Shown piece after piece: positions 26,865-35,307 of a DNA stretch of 64,000 bases. The stretch's first letter is position 1. The number at the start of each line of letters is the position of its first letter. Source of the DNA: an uncultured Bacteroidales bacterium (GTDB lineage: Bacteria > Bacteroidota > Bacteroidia > Bacteroidales > WCHB1-69); the NCBI GenBank assembly GCA_900315245.1, contig OMYJ01000003.1, forward strand, positions 96,121 to 160,120, read 5' to 3'. The notes under the pieces were generated by a model. That model was not told the origin of the DNA. It saw only the letters and a list, made by a program, of their open reading frames with translations, and did no database searches. Position numbers and translations under genes: made by a program.

Positions 26865-27378
26865 TCCTGACTTTGTTATAGAAAACATATTCAACGCAAA
26901 GAATCACAAACACTGTGAAAACGGTGTTGCCAAGAATGACCATCAGAGTGTGTCCGAAATTCTTAAAGGTCATAGTTCCAAGGAGCACGGAGACAATCTG
27001 ATAGATAGCCGTAAGGATAAAAGTGTACAGGAGAATCCAACGGAAATCCTTCACTCCGGGGACAGGTCGGTCGATATTCTCAAAGCGGTTGATATTTGAG
27101 CCGTTGAGGAAACGAACGATAAAAGGACGCAAGAACATTATCAGTGTACAAGAGAATGAGGATACGCCCAATGTGTGCGCAAATGCGTCAACCACAAAAC
27201 CGGTGGCAAAACCGATGAAATATTGCAACGACAACGGCAATTCCAACGGAAGCAGAAACAGTGCCAACAGGAACAATGCCGGAGTCATGTAGCCGAACAG
27301 ACAAACATGCTGACATATCACAATCTGGACAATCAGCAGCACCAAAAAACGCAAAACATTGGAAATAATGTTATTCAT
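26854..27378 (-). CDS. mreD: Rod shape-determining protein MreD
   Basis: A 174-residue integral membrane protein with five or six hydrophobic segments and the MreD-like stretch FIGFATGFVVDAFAHTLGVSSFSCTLIMFLRP, where the charged Asp inside a helix is typical. It works with MreC in the elongasome that guides lateral cell-wall synthesis. It overlaps mreC by 8 bp and tamL by 11 bp, so all three are probably cotranscribed. Confidence 0.88.
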   Translation of the reverse strand: MNNIISNVLRFLVLLIVQIVICQHVCLFGYMTPALFLLALFLLPLELPLSLQYFIGFATGFVVDAFAHTLGVSSFSCTLIMFLRPFIVRFLNGSNINRFENIDRPVPGVKDFRWILLYTFILTAIYQIVSVLLGTMTFKNFGHTLMVILGNTVFTVFVILCVEYVFYNKVRNES

Positions 27379-28219
27379 CTTTAAAATTGGCTTTTAGGGA
27401 GTCTATTTCGGGTTTAAACAGATTTTCCACCAGATACACCGTATAAACATCTGTATATTTTGTAGCCAGATTCACCTTGATAGTCAAGAAGCTGGCATTG
27501 TTGCCAACCTGCACACTCTTTACCGTGCCTATGAACAGACCCTTCGGAAAGATATTGGAGAAACCATTGGTAAACACAGAGTCTCCGATATTGATTTCGG
27601 AATGTTGGGGGATGGCTTCAAGGGATGCCACGCGGGGGTCATTGCCTTCCCAAACCAAAGTTCCGTTCTGGTTCGCTGGGGTCACCACGGCGCTGATTCG
27701 GGATTCCGGATGCAAGATCGGGCGCACCGTTGCGAAATTGGAGGAGACATCTGTCACGACTCCCGCCACACCTTCGGGGGAGAGTACTGCCATGTCGCGT
27801 TCGACACCATCTTTGGCCCCCTTATCTACAATCATGTAGTTGAACGCGCGATCCACCGTCTTGAAGATGACGTGAGCGTATGTGTAATCATAGAGGCGCA
27901 CCTGCCTGCGGTTGATGGAGTCCGGTTTGCTCATCTCCGTCAGCACAGTGTCCACTTTCTCAAGGAACATGTTCTCCTGTTCGCGCATAAGCCGGATATT
28001 TTGTTCCACGAGAGCTTCGTTTTCAGGTCCCAAGCGGAAACGATGCACCATACCCGCACCGCTCTTCTGAATCGGTCCCACAATGCCCTGCACAGCCCGA
28101 GAAAGGCGGTATTCGTTGAAAGCCAACGACTTGCCGAGCATCACGACACTCAGAATCAGAAGAACGGCGAGTACGATGATATGAAATGCCTTCTTGAAAA
28201 ATTCTATGAGATTATTCAT
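27371..28219 (-). CDS. mreC: Rod shape-determining protein MreC
   Basis: A 282-residue bitopic protein. It has a membrane anchor at about residues 12-30, a coiled-coil region (ENEALVEQNIRLMREQENMFLEKV, about 62-85) and the C-terminal double beta-barrel MreC domain (AKDGVERDMAVLSPEGVAGVV; INIGDSVFTNGFSNIFPKGL). It forms the periplasmic scaffold of the elongasome. The partners MreB, PBP2 and RodA, usually adjacent in Bacteroidales, are not in this window; instead the gene follows iorB by 15 bp. Confidence 0.92.
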   Translation of the reverse strand: MNNLIEFFKKAFHIIVLAVLLILSVVMLGKSLAFNEYRLSRAVQGIVGPIQKSGAGMVHRFRLGPENEALVEQNIRLMREQENMFLEKVDTVLTEMSKPDSINRRQVRLYDYTYAHVIFKTVDRAFNYMIVDKGAKDGVERDMAVLSPEGVAGVVTDVSSNFATVRPILHPESRISAVVTPANQNGTLVWEGNDPRVASLEAIPQHSEINIGDSVFTNGFSNIFPKGLFIGTVKSVQVGNNASFLTIKVNLATKYTDVYTVYLVENLFKPEIDSLKANFKDE

Positions 28220-28234
28220 CAGGCAGGAAGCAGA

Positions 28235-28813
28235 CTATTTCTTTTCGGCGAGTTCACGGCCGGCCTTCATGCAGGCGAGGTTCACGTTCACGATGTCCTC
28301 ACCCTTGCGGGCGAAATTCTCGCGGACGGCATTCTCAATCTCCTCGTAAGGCAGTTGCAGATACGGGGAAGCCGCACCGAGAATCACCATATTGGATGAA
28401 CGGGCGGAACCCAGATCCTTGGCGATTTGGTCAGCGTTGATGGCCACGCAGTTCTGCACCTTGGCCAACTCAGCCTTCAAAGCGTCGAAATCGGGATAGT
28501 TCGGGATGTTCACGAAAGGTTGGTCGTTGGTGATCAACCAGCCGTCCTTCTTCAACCACGGCAGATAACGCAACGATTCCATCGGCTCCACGGAGATGAT
28601 CATGTCGGCCTTGCCCAGCGGGATAAGGTCGGAAGCGATGGGTTGGTCGGAAAGACGGAAATGGGACTGCACATCGCCGCCGCGCTGGCTCATGCCATGC
28701 ACCTCGGCCTGTTTCATGTACATTCCTCTTTTGATGGCGGCTGCGCCCACAATCGTGGCGATGGAAAGAATACCCTGGCCGCCTACACCTGCTAATATAA
28801 TGTCGATTTTCAT
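28235..28813 (-). CDS. iorB: Indolepyruvate:ferredoxin oxidoreductase, beta (gamma-type) subunit
   Basis: A 192-residue subunit with the glycine-rich start GVGGQGILSIATIVGAAAIKRG and the family motif AEVHGMSQRGGDVQSHFRLS. With IorA it oxidatively decarboxylates aryl-pyruvates from aromatic amino acids to aryl-acetyl-CoA, passing electrons to ferredoxin, or runs in reverse. The gap of 116 bp to iorA is filled with low-complexity repeats and no promoter is seen, so cotranscription with iorA is likely. Confidence 0.92.
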   Translation of the reverse strand: MKIDIILAGVGGQGILSIATIVGAAAIKRGMYMKQAEVHGMSQRGGDVQSHFRLSDQPIASDLIPLGKADMIISVEPMESLRYLPWLKKDGWLITNDQPFVNIPNYPDFDALKAELAKVQNCVAINADQIAKDLGSARSSNMVILGAASPYLQLPYEEIENAVRENFARKGEDIVNVNLACMKAGRELAEKK

Positions 28814-28865
28814 ATTTCTTAATTGTTTTGGAACGAGTTATACGTTCTTGTTTATTATTTTAATT

Positions 28866-28929
28866 TTGCTTTTAGCTATTAGCTGTTGGCTATTGGCTTC
28901 AATAACCAATAACCAATAACCCATAACCA
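28866..28929. repeat. Low-complexity repeat with inverted copies between iorA and iorB
   Basis: TTAGCTATTAGCTGTTGGCTATTGGCTT is followed by AATAACCAATAACCAATAACCCATAACC. The two halves are partly complementary (TTGGCTATTGG/CCAATAACCAATA), so the transcript between iorA and iorB could fold. Confidence 0.6.
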
Positions 28930-30537
28930 TTACTTCTTCGCGGCCTGTAGTTTTTTCATACGACGGCTCAATGTCTGGATACATTCGCGGGTCGGGATGA
29001 TCACGGAAACACCTTGGTATTCAATTTCCTTCTCAATGATGGCCACATTCTCTTCGAGATGACCCTTGAGCGGGTTGATGCGATGGATATGCTCCTCTTT
29101 CACGCCGAGGCCCTTGCAGATTTCGCCAAGCACGCCAAGCGCGTGGGAATCCTGACCGCCAGTCATGCCGGTGGTACTGTTGTCGAGGATCAACACCGTA
29201 ACCGGAGTGTTCTCGTAGATACAGTCTAACAGGGAGGTCATGCCGCTGTGGGTGAAAGTGGAGTCACCGATGACGGCCACACATGGTCTGAGACCTGCAT
29301 CGGCGGCACCCTTGGCCATCGTGATGGAAGCACCCATATCGACGGTGGTGTAGATGGCATTGTACGGCGGAAGCGCACCGAGGGTGTAGCAACCGATGTC
29401 GGAGAAGACTTTGCCCTTGCCGTATTTCTCCATTGCCTTGTTGAGGGCGGTGTAGGAGTCGATGTGCGGGCAACCCACGCACAATGCGGGCGGACGCGGA
29501 ACAACCAGTTCCGGAACAGGTGCGCCGTAAGTGTCGGGCAGACCGAGGGCCTTGGCCACGAGGTTCGGGTTGAGTTCGCCGTCACGAGGCAGCTCGCCGC
29601 TCAGACGACCCATGATGTTGCCGGTGCGGTTCAACACGCCACGGACCTGCTCCTCGATGAAAGGATAGCCTTCTTCAGCGATGAGCACCTTGCCGCATTC
29701 ATCGATCATCTTGGCGATGAGCTTGGACGGCAGCGGGTATTGGGAAATCTTCAGAACGGGGTACGGGCATTTGCCACCCTCGAAATTCTCCATCAGGTAG
29801 TTGAAGGCGATACCGGAAGCGATGATACCCATACTCTTGTCGGTGCCGTCAATGTATTTGTTGAACGGGGAGTTAAGAGAGTCATTCTCGAAATCAACCT
29901 GCTTGTCCAACAGTTTGCGGTAGTGTTTGCGTGCGTTGGCAGGCAGCAGGATAAACTGCTTCGGATCCTTCTCAATGTTGAGGGGATTCTGCGGACGCTC
30001 AGCCTTGCGCTCCACACCGGAACGGGAGTGCGACAGGCGCGTGGTGAGACGGATGACCACCGGGGTGCGGAATTTCTCGGACATCTCGAACGCATAGTAG
30101 GTGATGTCGTAAGCTTCCTGCTGGTTGGAAGGCTCAAAACACGGGATGAGCGCGAATTTCGCATAGTAGCGGGAGTCCTGCTCGTCCTGGGAAGAGTGCA
30201 TGGAGGGGTCGTCGGCGACCACCACCACCAGACCGCCGTTGGCACCGGTGATGGAGGAGTTCATGAACGGGTCGGCGGCCACGTTCAGACCCACGTGCTT
30301 CATGCACACCATCGCGCGTTTGCCCGCGTAGGACATGCCGATGGCGGACTCCATGGCGGTTTTCTCGTTACCGGCCCAGATGCTGTGCACCTCGCCCGCT
30401 TTGCCTTGCTTGGAATTTTGGATAAATTCGGTGATTTCTGTTGACGGAGTGCCCGGATAGGCATACACTCCGGATAAACCGGCATCTAAAGCGGCTTGCG
30501 CAACCGCCTCATCGCCTAAAAATAATGCTTTTGACAT
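28930..30537 (-). CDS. iorA: Indolepyruvate:ferredoxin oxidoreductase, alpha subunit
   Basis: A 535-residue thiamine-diphosphate enzyme subunit. The pyrimidine-binding part comes first (AYPGTPSTEITEF; GANGGLVVVVADDPSMHSSQDEQDSR). The TPP-binding part has CVGCPHIDSYTAL, FSDIGCYTLGALPP and GDSTFTHSGMTSLLDCIYEN with the metal-binding NSTTGMTGGQ. Archaeal IorA (about 620-650 residues) carries a C-terminal 2x[4Fe-4S] ferredoxin domain; here the protein ends shortly after the TPP domain, with no CxxCxxC cluster. It heads the operon, with a promoter element 62 bases upstream. Confidence 0.92.
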   Translation of the reverse strand: MSKALFLGDEAVAQAALDAGLSGVYAYPGTPSTEITEFIQNSKQGKAGEVHSIWAGNEKTAMESAIGMSYAGKRAMVCMKHVGLNVAADPFMNSSITGANGGLVVVVADDPSMHSSQDEQDSRYYAKFALIPCFEPSNQQEAYDITYYAFEMSEKFRTPVVIRLTTRLSHSRSGVERKAERPQNPLNIEKDPKQFILLPANARKHYRKLLDKQVDFENDSLNSPFNKYIDGTDKSMGIIASGIAFNYLMENFEGGKCPYPVLKISQYPLPSKLIAKMIDECGKVLIAEEGYPFIEEQVRGVLNRTGNIMGRLSGELPRDGELNPNLVAKALGLPDTYGAPVPELVVPRPPALCVGCPHIDSYTALNKAMEKYGKGKVFSDIGCYTLGALPPYNAIYTTVDMGASITMAKGAADAGLRPCVAVIGDSTFTHSGMTSLLDCIYENTPVTVLILDNSTTGMTGGQDSHALGVLGEICKGLGVKEEHIHRINPLKGHLEENVAIIEKEIEYQGVSVIIPTRECIQTLSRRMKKLQAAKK

Positions 30538-30598
30538 AATCTGAAGTACTTTATTGATTGTATATTATTGATTTAAGTTCAAGTTTTTATCAAATTTG

Positions 30599-30606
30599 CA
30601 AAAGTA
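30599..30606 (-). promoter_or_regulatory. Bacteroidota -7 promoter element, minus strand
   Basis: TACTTTTG on the minus strand, 61 bases before the iorA ATG; probable promoter of the ior-mre-tamL operon. Confidence 0.55.
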
Positions 30607-30757
30607 CAAAATTTTATGCAAACCGCCAAGTGTTTTCGTTCGAATTTCTAAAATGTGATTAGTGAACCCTGATTGTGACTATTGACAGCAGCGGTTTCTA
30701 CCCAAACATAAGTTATAGGCAGAAGTAAAAAGCCAACATCCATGAGCAAAAAAATAG

Positions 30758-30765
30758 TACTTTTG
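30758..30765 (+). promoter_or_regulatory. Bacteroidota -7 promoter element
   Basis: TACTTTTG, ending 9 bases before the ATG at 30775. It lies inside the frame of an alternative upstream start (30742), which supports 30775 as the real start and implies an almost leaderless transcript. Confidence 0.5.
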
Positions 30766-30774
30766 CCGCGAATT

Positions 30775-31782
30775 ATGGAAAAAGAGAAGAAAAACTGGAT
30801 TTTACCTGTTGTGATGGGTATTGTGTTGTTCGGCAGCATGTTTGTGGCCGCGGGGATTGGGGTGATTTCAATACCTACGAAGGTGATTCTGCAAAGCGTC
30901 GGACAGAAATTCGGTTTTTTTAGAGACATTCAAATCACTGATTATTATCAGGTTACACTTTGGCAGTTACGCATTCCGCGCATAGTGATGAGTGTGTTGG
31001 CAGGGGCTTCGTTAGCTATCTGCGGCGGTGTCTTCCAAAGCATTTTCCGAAATCCCGTGTGCGACCCTTATATTCTCGGTATTTCCTCCGGAGCCTCGTT
31101 AGGCGCGGCCATCGCCTTCATCCTCGGCTGGGACGCCGCCCTTTTCGGAATCACCATGCCCGCATTAGTCACCGCACTGCTCACCCTTCTGCTGATTCTT
31201 GGTATCGCCCGGTTAAAAGGAAAACATAACACCAACACCTTGCTGCTCATCGGCATAGCTCTCAACTTCTTCATCTCCGCGGTCATCACTCTGTTGGTTG
31301 TCGTCAACCAAAAGGAGATGCACAAGATCTACTTTTGGACCATGGGCAGTCTCACGCACGTGTCCTGGTTGGAAATCGCATGGCTGCTACCCGTGATGAT
31401 AGCCTGCATCTTCATCCTTTTCTACCACTCCAAGTCATTGAATATCATGCAAGTGGGAACAGAGACAGCACAAACGCTGGGCATTGACACACAGAAAACA
31501 ACATATATTGTGCTCATCACCTCGTCCATACTGATTTCCGTGGTTGTGTCCTTCTGCGGTTCCATCGGCTTTATCGGGCTGATTATGCCGCATGTGGCGC
31601 GATTGCTCTTCGGCAGCAACAACCGGCGGCTGTTCACTTACTCGCTCTTCTTCGGCGCCTTCTTCCTGCTGATTGCCGACACGCTGGCGCGCACCATCGC
31701 GGCGCCCGCTGAACTTCCGGTCGGAAGTATCACGGCATTGGCGGGAGCTCCTTACTTCATCTATCTGATCCTGAAGAAATAA
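30775..31782 (+). CDS. FecCD/BtuC-family ABC transporter permease
   Basis: A 335-residue inner-membrane permease of the iron-siderophore/haem/cobalamin importer family. It has about ten hydrophobic segments and the family motifs WQLRIPRIVMSVLAGASLAICGGVFQ (which includes the RxPR start), NPVCDPYILGISSGASLGA, and the cytoplasmic coupling region GSIGFIGLIMPHVARLL near the C-terminus. Its binding protein and ATPase are not adjacent, so it is an orphan here and the substrate cannot be deduced. Confidence 0.88.
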   Translation: MEKEKKNWILPVVMGIVLFGSMFVAAGIGVISIPTKVILQSVGQKFGFFRDIQITDYYQVTLWQLRIPRIVMSVLAGASLAICGGVFQSIFRNPVCDPYILGISSGASLGAAIAFILGWDAALFGITMPALVTALLTLLLILGIARLKGKHNTNTLLLIGIALNFFISAVITLLVVVNQKEMHKIYFWTMGSLTHVSWLEIAWLLPVMIACIFILFYHSKSLNIMQVGTETAQTLGIDTQKTTYIVLITSSILISVVVSFCGSIGFIGLIMPHVARLLFGSNNRRLFTYSLFFGAFFLLIADTLARTIAAPAELPVGSITALAGAPYFIYLILKK

Positions 31783-31861
31783 AGAGCACCGAATGGATTA
31801 AACAAACAATTCTTTGTGTAAAAAATAAATCACTCTTCTCCCTTAAAACAAACCATTTTTA

Positions 31862-31869
31862 TATTTTTG
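31862..31869 (+). promoter_or_regulatory. Bacteroidota -7 promoter element
   Basis: TATTTTTG, 25 bases before the ATG of the outer-membrane barrel gene. Confidence 0.55.
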
Positions 31870-31894
31870 CCAACATATTTTAGAAATTAACAAT

Positions 31895-32659
31895 ATGATT
31901 AAAAAATCTTCCCTTCTATTAGCCATTATCTGTTTGTTTGGAATTTTCAGTTTGAACGCACAAAGAAACAAAGTCAAAAGTTTCATGTACGTTAATGCCA
32001 GCATGGCATACGCAGGTCAGACACGCGCCTCCTCGCATTATGATTTCAAACCGTATTTAGGCACGAACGACAATCTCGGAATCGGATATCAATTATACGT
32101 CAACCACTTCACTTTTGGCATAGGAGCAGAACTCGGCGGAACTATCATGATGAATTATTCCAATGAGGGTATCCATATTGACAACAAATTCATCCCCAAG
32201 GGAATGCTGGAACTTCTTGGAAATATCCATTTCAACACGCCTGTCATGTTAGGCGCTGAGTTCGGCAAGTTCTATTTCAAAGTAGGTGTCGTGCCATCCA
32301 TGAATCTGTTGAATGGCGCTACGGTCCTCGGCCCTGTCTTGAGCCAAGAAAACCCTTCCTATTACGAACATCCGCAGCCACGTCGTTTCAAGAATCCGTT
32401 CCAGTTTTACGGTCGTTTCGAGATAGGAGGCTCTTTCGGCAAATTCATCCCATTGGACTACCCTATACAACCCAAAGCCCGTTTCTATCTGGGTGGATAT
32501 GTTGACTTCGGCTTCACTAATGACACGCCTGCGGAAGCCCGCGGAGTCTATGATGCCCAAACGACCCCCTACGCAATCAGCAATGAGGCTTTTCACGACG
32601 TTCTTCACCAGATCAGTGTCGGTCTGCGCTTCACCTGCCTGTTGAATTTCGCGAAATAA
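31895..32659 (+). CDS. Outer-membrane beta-barrel protein, unknown function
   Basis: A 254-residue exported protein (signal MIKKSSLLLAIICLFGIFSLNAQ). Its body is made of alternating strands such as LGIGYQLYVNHFTFGIGAELGGTIM, FYFKVGVVPSMNLLNGA, FQFYGRFEIGGSFGKF and ARFYLGGYVDFGF, closing with ISVGLRFTCLLNF. This fits a small outer-membrane barrel of about ten strands. I recognise no specific family. It has its own promoter and lies just upstream of the metal-ATPase operator region. Confidence 0.6.
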   Translation: MIKKSSLLLAIICLFGIFSLNAQRNKVKSFMYVNASMAYAGQTRASSHYDFKPYLGTNDNLGIGYQLYVNHFTFGIGAELGGTIMMNYSNEGIHIDNKFIPKGMLELLGNIHFNTPVMLGAEFGKFYFKVGVVPSMNLLNGATVLGPVLSQENPSYYEHPQPRRFKNPFQFYGRFEIGGSFGKFIPLDYPIQPKARFYLGGYVDFGFTNDTPAEARGVYDAQTTPYAISNEAFHDVLHQISVGLRFTCLLNFAK

Positions 32660-32687
32660 AATCTTTGCTGTTTTCCAACACTTATCC

Positions 32688-32737
32688 GCAACCGAGTTGC
32701 AAATATGATCGAAAAGCTGTGTTTGCAACTTGGTTGC
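32688..32737 (+). promoter_or_regulatory. Paired GCAAC-N3-GTTGC operator upstream of the metal ATPase/Fur genes
   Basis: Two palindromes with identical arms, GCAACCGAGTTGC (32688-32700) and GCAACTTGGTTGC (32725-32737), lie 37 bp apart centre to centre. Together they form one larger inverted repeat, because the first is followed by AAA and the second preceded by TTT. The second ends 13 bases before the -7 box at 32751 and so covers the -33 region, the position of a repressor site. The Fur-family protein encoded at the end of the operon is the obvious candidate ligand; this is inference. Confidence 0.65.
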
Positions 32738-32750
32738 GCTTTATTTTCCG

Positions 32751-32758
32751 TACTTTTG
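32751..32758 (+). promoter_or_regulatory. Bacteroidota -7 promoter element
   Basis: TACTTTTG, 55 bases before the ATG of the P-type ATPase gene and directly downstream of the paired operator. Confidence 0.55.
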
Positions 32759-32813
32759 CCTCCGAAAAACGCCAGATAATGCGCCCTGAAAAATACGGAA
32801 AATAAAACGTCTT

Positions 32814-34805
32814 ATGGAACATATTCATCATCATTCAGAAGAATCACACACTCATCATCATGAAGCGTGCGATGGCCACTGCCACAAACACGGGGAGGCA
32901 GGTCATCACCACCATGAGCATAACCAGACGGGACAACTCTGCAGAATTGGTATCACCATTGTTTTGCTTATTGCCGCCGTCATAATCGAGAAGCACTGCG
33001 AACTGCCCACGTGGCAGTTACTGCTGATCTATCTTATCCCCTACTTGTTCATCGGCTTCAACACACTCAAAGAGGCAGCAGAAGGGTTGCTCCATGGAGA
33101 TGCCCTCAACGAACATTTCCTGATGTCGGTGGCCACGATCGGCGCCCTGTGCATCGGATTCCTGCCCGGTGCCGAAACACAATTTCCAGAAGCCGTTTTC
33201 GTGATGCTCTTTTTCCAAATCGGGGAATTTTTCGAGAGCTATGCAGAAGGTAAGAGTCGTGACAGCATCGCTCATTTGATGGACATCCGTCCCGACAGTG
33301 CCAATGTGGAACGCGATGGCGAAGTTGTCACCTTGAAACCCGAGGAGGTTTCCGTGGGTGAGATAATTATCGTCCGTCCAGGTGAAAGAATCCCCCTTGA
33401 CGGGGTGATTCTTGAAGGAGTCTCTTCTTTGAACACAGTGGCTTTGACGGGCGAAAGCATCCCCCGGGAAGTTGGAGTCGGCGATGAGGTGTTTTCCAGT
33501 TGTGTGAACCTTTCGGGAGTCATTCGGATGCGTACAACCAAGAATTTCGGAGAAAGCACCGCATCCAAAATCATCGAGCTGGTGGAAAATGCCAAAGAGC
33601 GGAAATCCAAAAGCGAGACATTCATCACCCGTTTCGCGCGTATCTACACGCCCGTGGTGGTGTTCGCAGCCGTAGTGCTTGCCTTGCTGCCGCCGCTCTT
33701 CTCCGGTCATTTCGCCACCGCTTTTCCTGTCTGGCTATACCGCTCACTGCTCTTCCTGGTGGTCTCTTGTCCTTGCGCCCTGGTCATCAGCGTGCCGCTC
33801 ACCTTCTTCGGAGGTATCGGCGGTGCGTCGCGCAACGGCATCCTCATAAAGGGAGCCAACCATATAGACACACTCTCCAAAATCAGAACCGTGGTTTTCG
33901 ACAAGACCGGGACGCTCACCCACGGACAATTTGCCGTTGAGGCCGTCCATCCCGAAAAATTAGACGAAGAGCAATTGCTGCACCTCGCCGCACATGTGGA
34001 GCATTTCTCCACGCACCCCATTGGTGCGGCCCTTCGCGATGCCTTTCCAAACGAAGCCACCGACGGCTGCTCTGTCACTGATGTGGAAGAGATTGCGGGA
34101 CAGGGCGTACGCGCCCGTGTAGGCGACAAAACCGTCTGCGTGGGCAATGCCAAAATGATGGAAACCGCCGGTATCAAATGGCATGACTGCCATTTGGTCG
34201 GCACCATCGTCCATGTGGCGGTGGATGGCGAGTACACCGGGCACATTGTAATCAACGACCGTATCAAAGAAGACAGTGCGGAGAGTGTTACCCTGTTGAA
34301 GAAACTCGGTGTTAACCGTATTGTGATGCTCACCGGCGACCGCGAAGAGGTAGGCCGGAACGTAGCGGAGAAACTTCAAATCAGCGAGTACTATGCTGGT
34401 CTGATGCCTGCCGACAAAGTGAAACATATTGAACGACTTCAGGGTGAAAAGCACGACAAAGGTGCTGTGGCTTTTGTGGGAGACGGTATCAACGACGCGC
34501 CTGTGTTGGCCCGCGCCGATGTCGGCATCGCCATGGGCGGGTTAGGCAGTGATGCGGCAATCGAAGCAGCCGATGTGGTGCTGATGAACGACAAGCCCTC
34601 CAAAATCGCCCTTGCCATCCGCATGGCCCGCCGGACACTGCGCATCGCATGGCAGAATGTTTGGTTCGCCATCGGAGTCAAGGTTGCTGTGTTGATACTC
34701 GCCGCATTTGGATTGGCCACCTTGTGGATGGCAGTTTTCGCTGACGTGGGCGTGACTGTGTTAGCGGTAATGAATGCGATGAGAGCACTAAAATGTAGAA
34801 TGTAG
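32814..34805 (+). CDS. Heavy-metal P-type ATPase (P1B; Zn/Cd/Co-type exporter)
   Basis: A 663-residue inner-membrane efflux pump. The N-terminus has no CxxC metal-binding domain; instead the first 45 residues are His-rich (HHHSEESHTHHH, HCHKHGEAGHHHHEH). The P-type motifs are complete: TGES (about residue 211), the metal-site SCPCALV in helix 6 (about 315), the phosphorylation site DKTGTLT (about 362), HP locus STHPIGAAL, and GDGINDAPVLARADVG. CPC plus a His-rich tail fits the zinc/cadmium/cobalt group rather than copper. It is probably cotranscribed with the fur-like gene 20 bp downstream, and the paired palindrome upstream would make it metal regulated. Confidence 0.88.
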   Translation: MEHIHHHSEESHTHHHEACDGHCHKHGEAGHHHHEHNQTGQLCRIGITIVLLIAAVIIEKHCELPTWQLLLIYLIPYLFIGFNTLKEAAEGLLHGDALNEHFLMSVATIGALCIGFLPGAETQFPEAVFVMLFFQIGEFFESYAEGKSRDSIAHLMDIRPDSANVERDGEVVTLKPEEVSVGEIIIVRPGERIPLDGVILEGVSSLNTVALTGESIPREVGVGDEVFSSCVNLSGVIRMRTTKNFGESTASKIIELVENAKERKSKSETFITRFARIYTPVVVFAAVVLALLPPLFSGHFATAFPVWLYRSLLFLVVSCPCALVISVPLTFFGGIGGASRNGILIKGANHIDTLSKIRTVVFDKTGTLTHGQFAVEAVHPEKLDEEQLLHLAAHVEHFSTHPIGAALRDAFPNEATDGCSVTDVEEIAGQGVRARVGDKTVCVGNAKMMETAGIKWHDCHLVGTIVHVAVDGEYTGHIVINDRIKEDSAESVTLLKKLGVNRIVMLTGDREEVGRNVAEKLQISEYYAGLMPADKVKHIERLQGEKHDKGAVAFVGDGINDAPVLARADVGIAMGGLGSDAAIEAADVVLMNDKPSKIALAIRMARRTLRIAWQNVWFAIGVKVAVLILAAFGLATLWMAVFADVGVTVLAVMNAMRALKCRM

Positions 34806-34825
34806 AATGTAAAATGTAGAATATT
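34794..34825. repeat. Low-complexity tandem repeat (AAATGTAGAATGT-type)
   Basis: Four near-tandem GTAGAAT/GTAAAAT units fill the end of the ATPase gene and the 20-bp gap before the fur-like start codon. Confidence 0.65.
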
Positions 34826-35260
34826 ATGAATAACGCTAATACAAAGACGATTTCAGATGAACAGACGTTACGGGGAGCTGGCGTCAGGGTGACGGCGGTA
34901 AGACTGATGATATGGCGCACTATCCACCGCGAGTTCTCTGGAATATTCAATCTGGCGGAGCTGGAGCAGAAACTCCCTACTGTAGATAAATCCACTCTTT
35001 TCAGGACATTGGGTTTGCTGAGTGAGAATCATTTGTTAGACACTATAGACGATGGCTCCGGCTCCCAAAAATATTGCATCCGCAATCCCGAAGACCCACA
35101 ATCAGAAATGAAACACGTCCACTTCAACTGCCGGATATGTCATCAGACCGTATGTCTGACGGAAGTCACTTTGCCGGAAGTGACCTTGCCTTCAGGATAC
35201 ACAGTGGAAGACACTGAATACGTAGTGAAAGGGGTGTGTCCCAAGTGTGCAGGCAAATGA
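34826..35260 (+). CDS. Fur-family metalloregulator (Zur-like)
   Basis: A 144-residue repressor. The N-terminal winged helix is visible in GVRVTAVRLMIWRTI and LPTVDKSTLFRTLGLLSENHLLD. The dimerisation domain carries HVHFNCRICHQTVCL and a C-terminal CPKC, giving two CxxC pairs for the structural zinc as in Fur/Zur/PerR proteins. The position behind a Zn/Cd-type ATPase suggests a zinc-responsive role, but the regulated metal is not provable from sequence. It probably binds the paired GCAAC-N3-GTTGC sites and so controls its own operon. Confidence 0.82.
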   Translation: MNNANTKTISDEQTLRGAGVRVTAVRLMIWRTIHREFSGIFNLAELEQKLPTVDKSTLFRTLGLLSENHLLDTIDDGSGSQKYCIRNPEDPQSEMKHVHFNCRICHQTVCLTEVTLPEVTLPSGYTVEDTEYVVKGVCPKCAGK

Positions 35261-35307
35261 CTGCCGACAGCACAGAGAAACACTTTCTTATCGGATAAGT
35301 TAGATTA

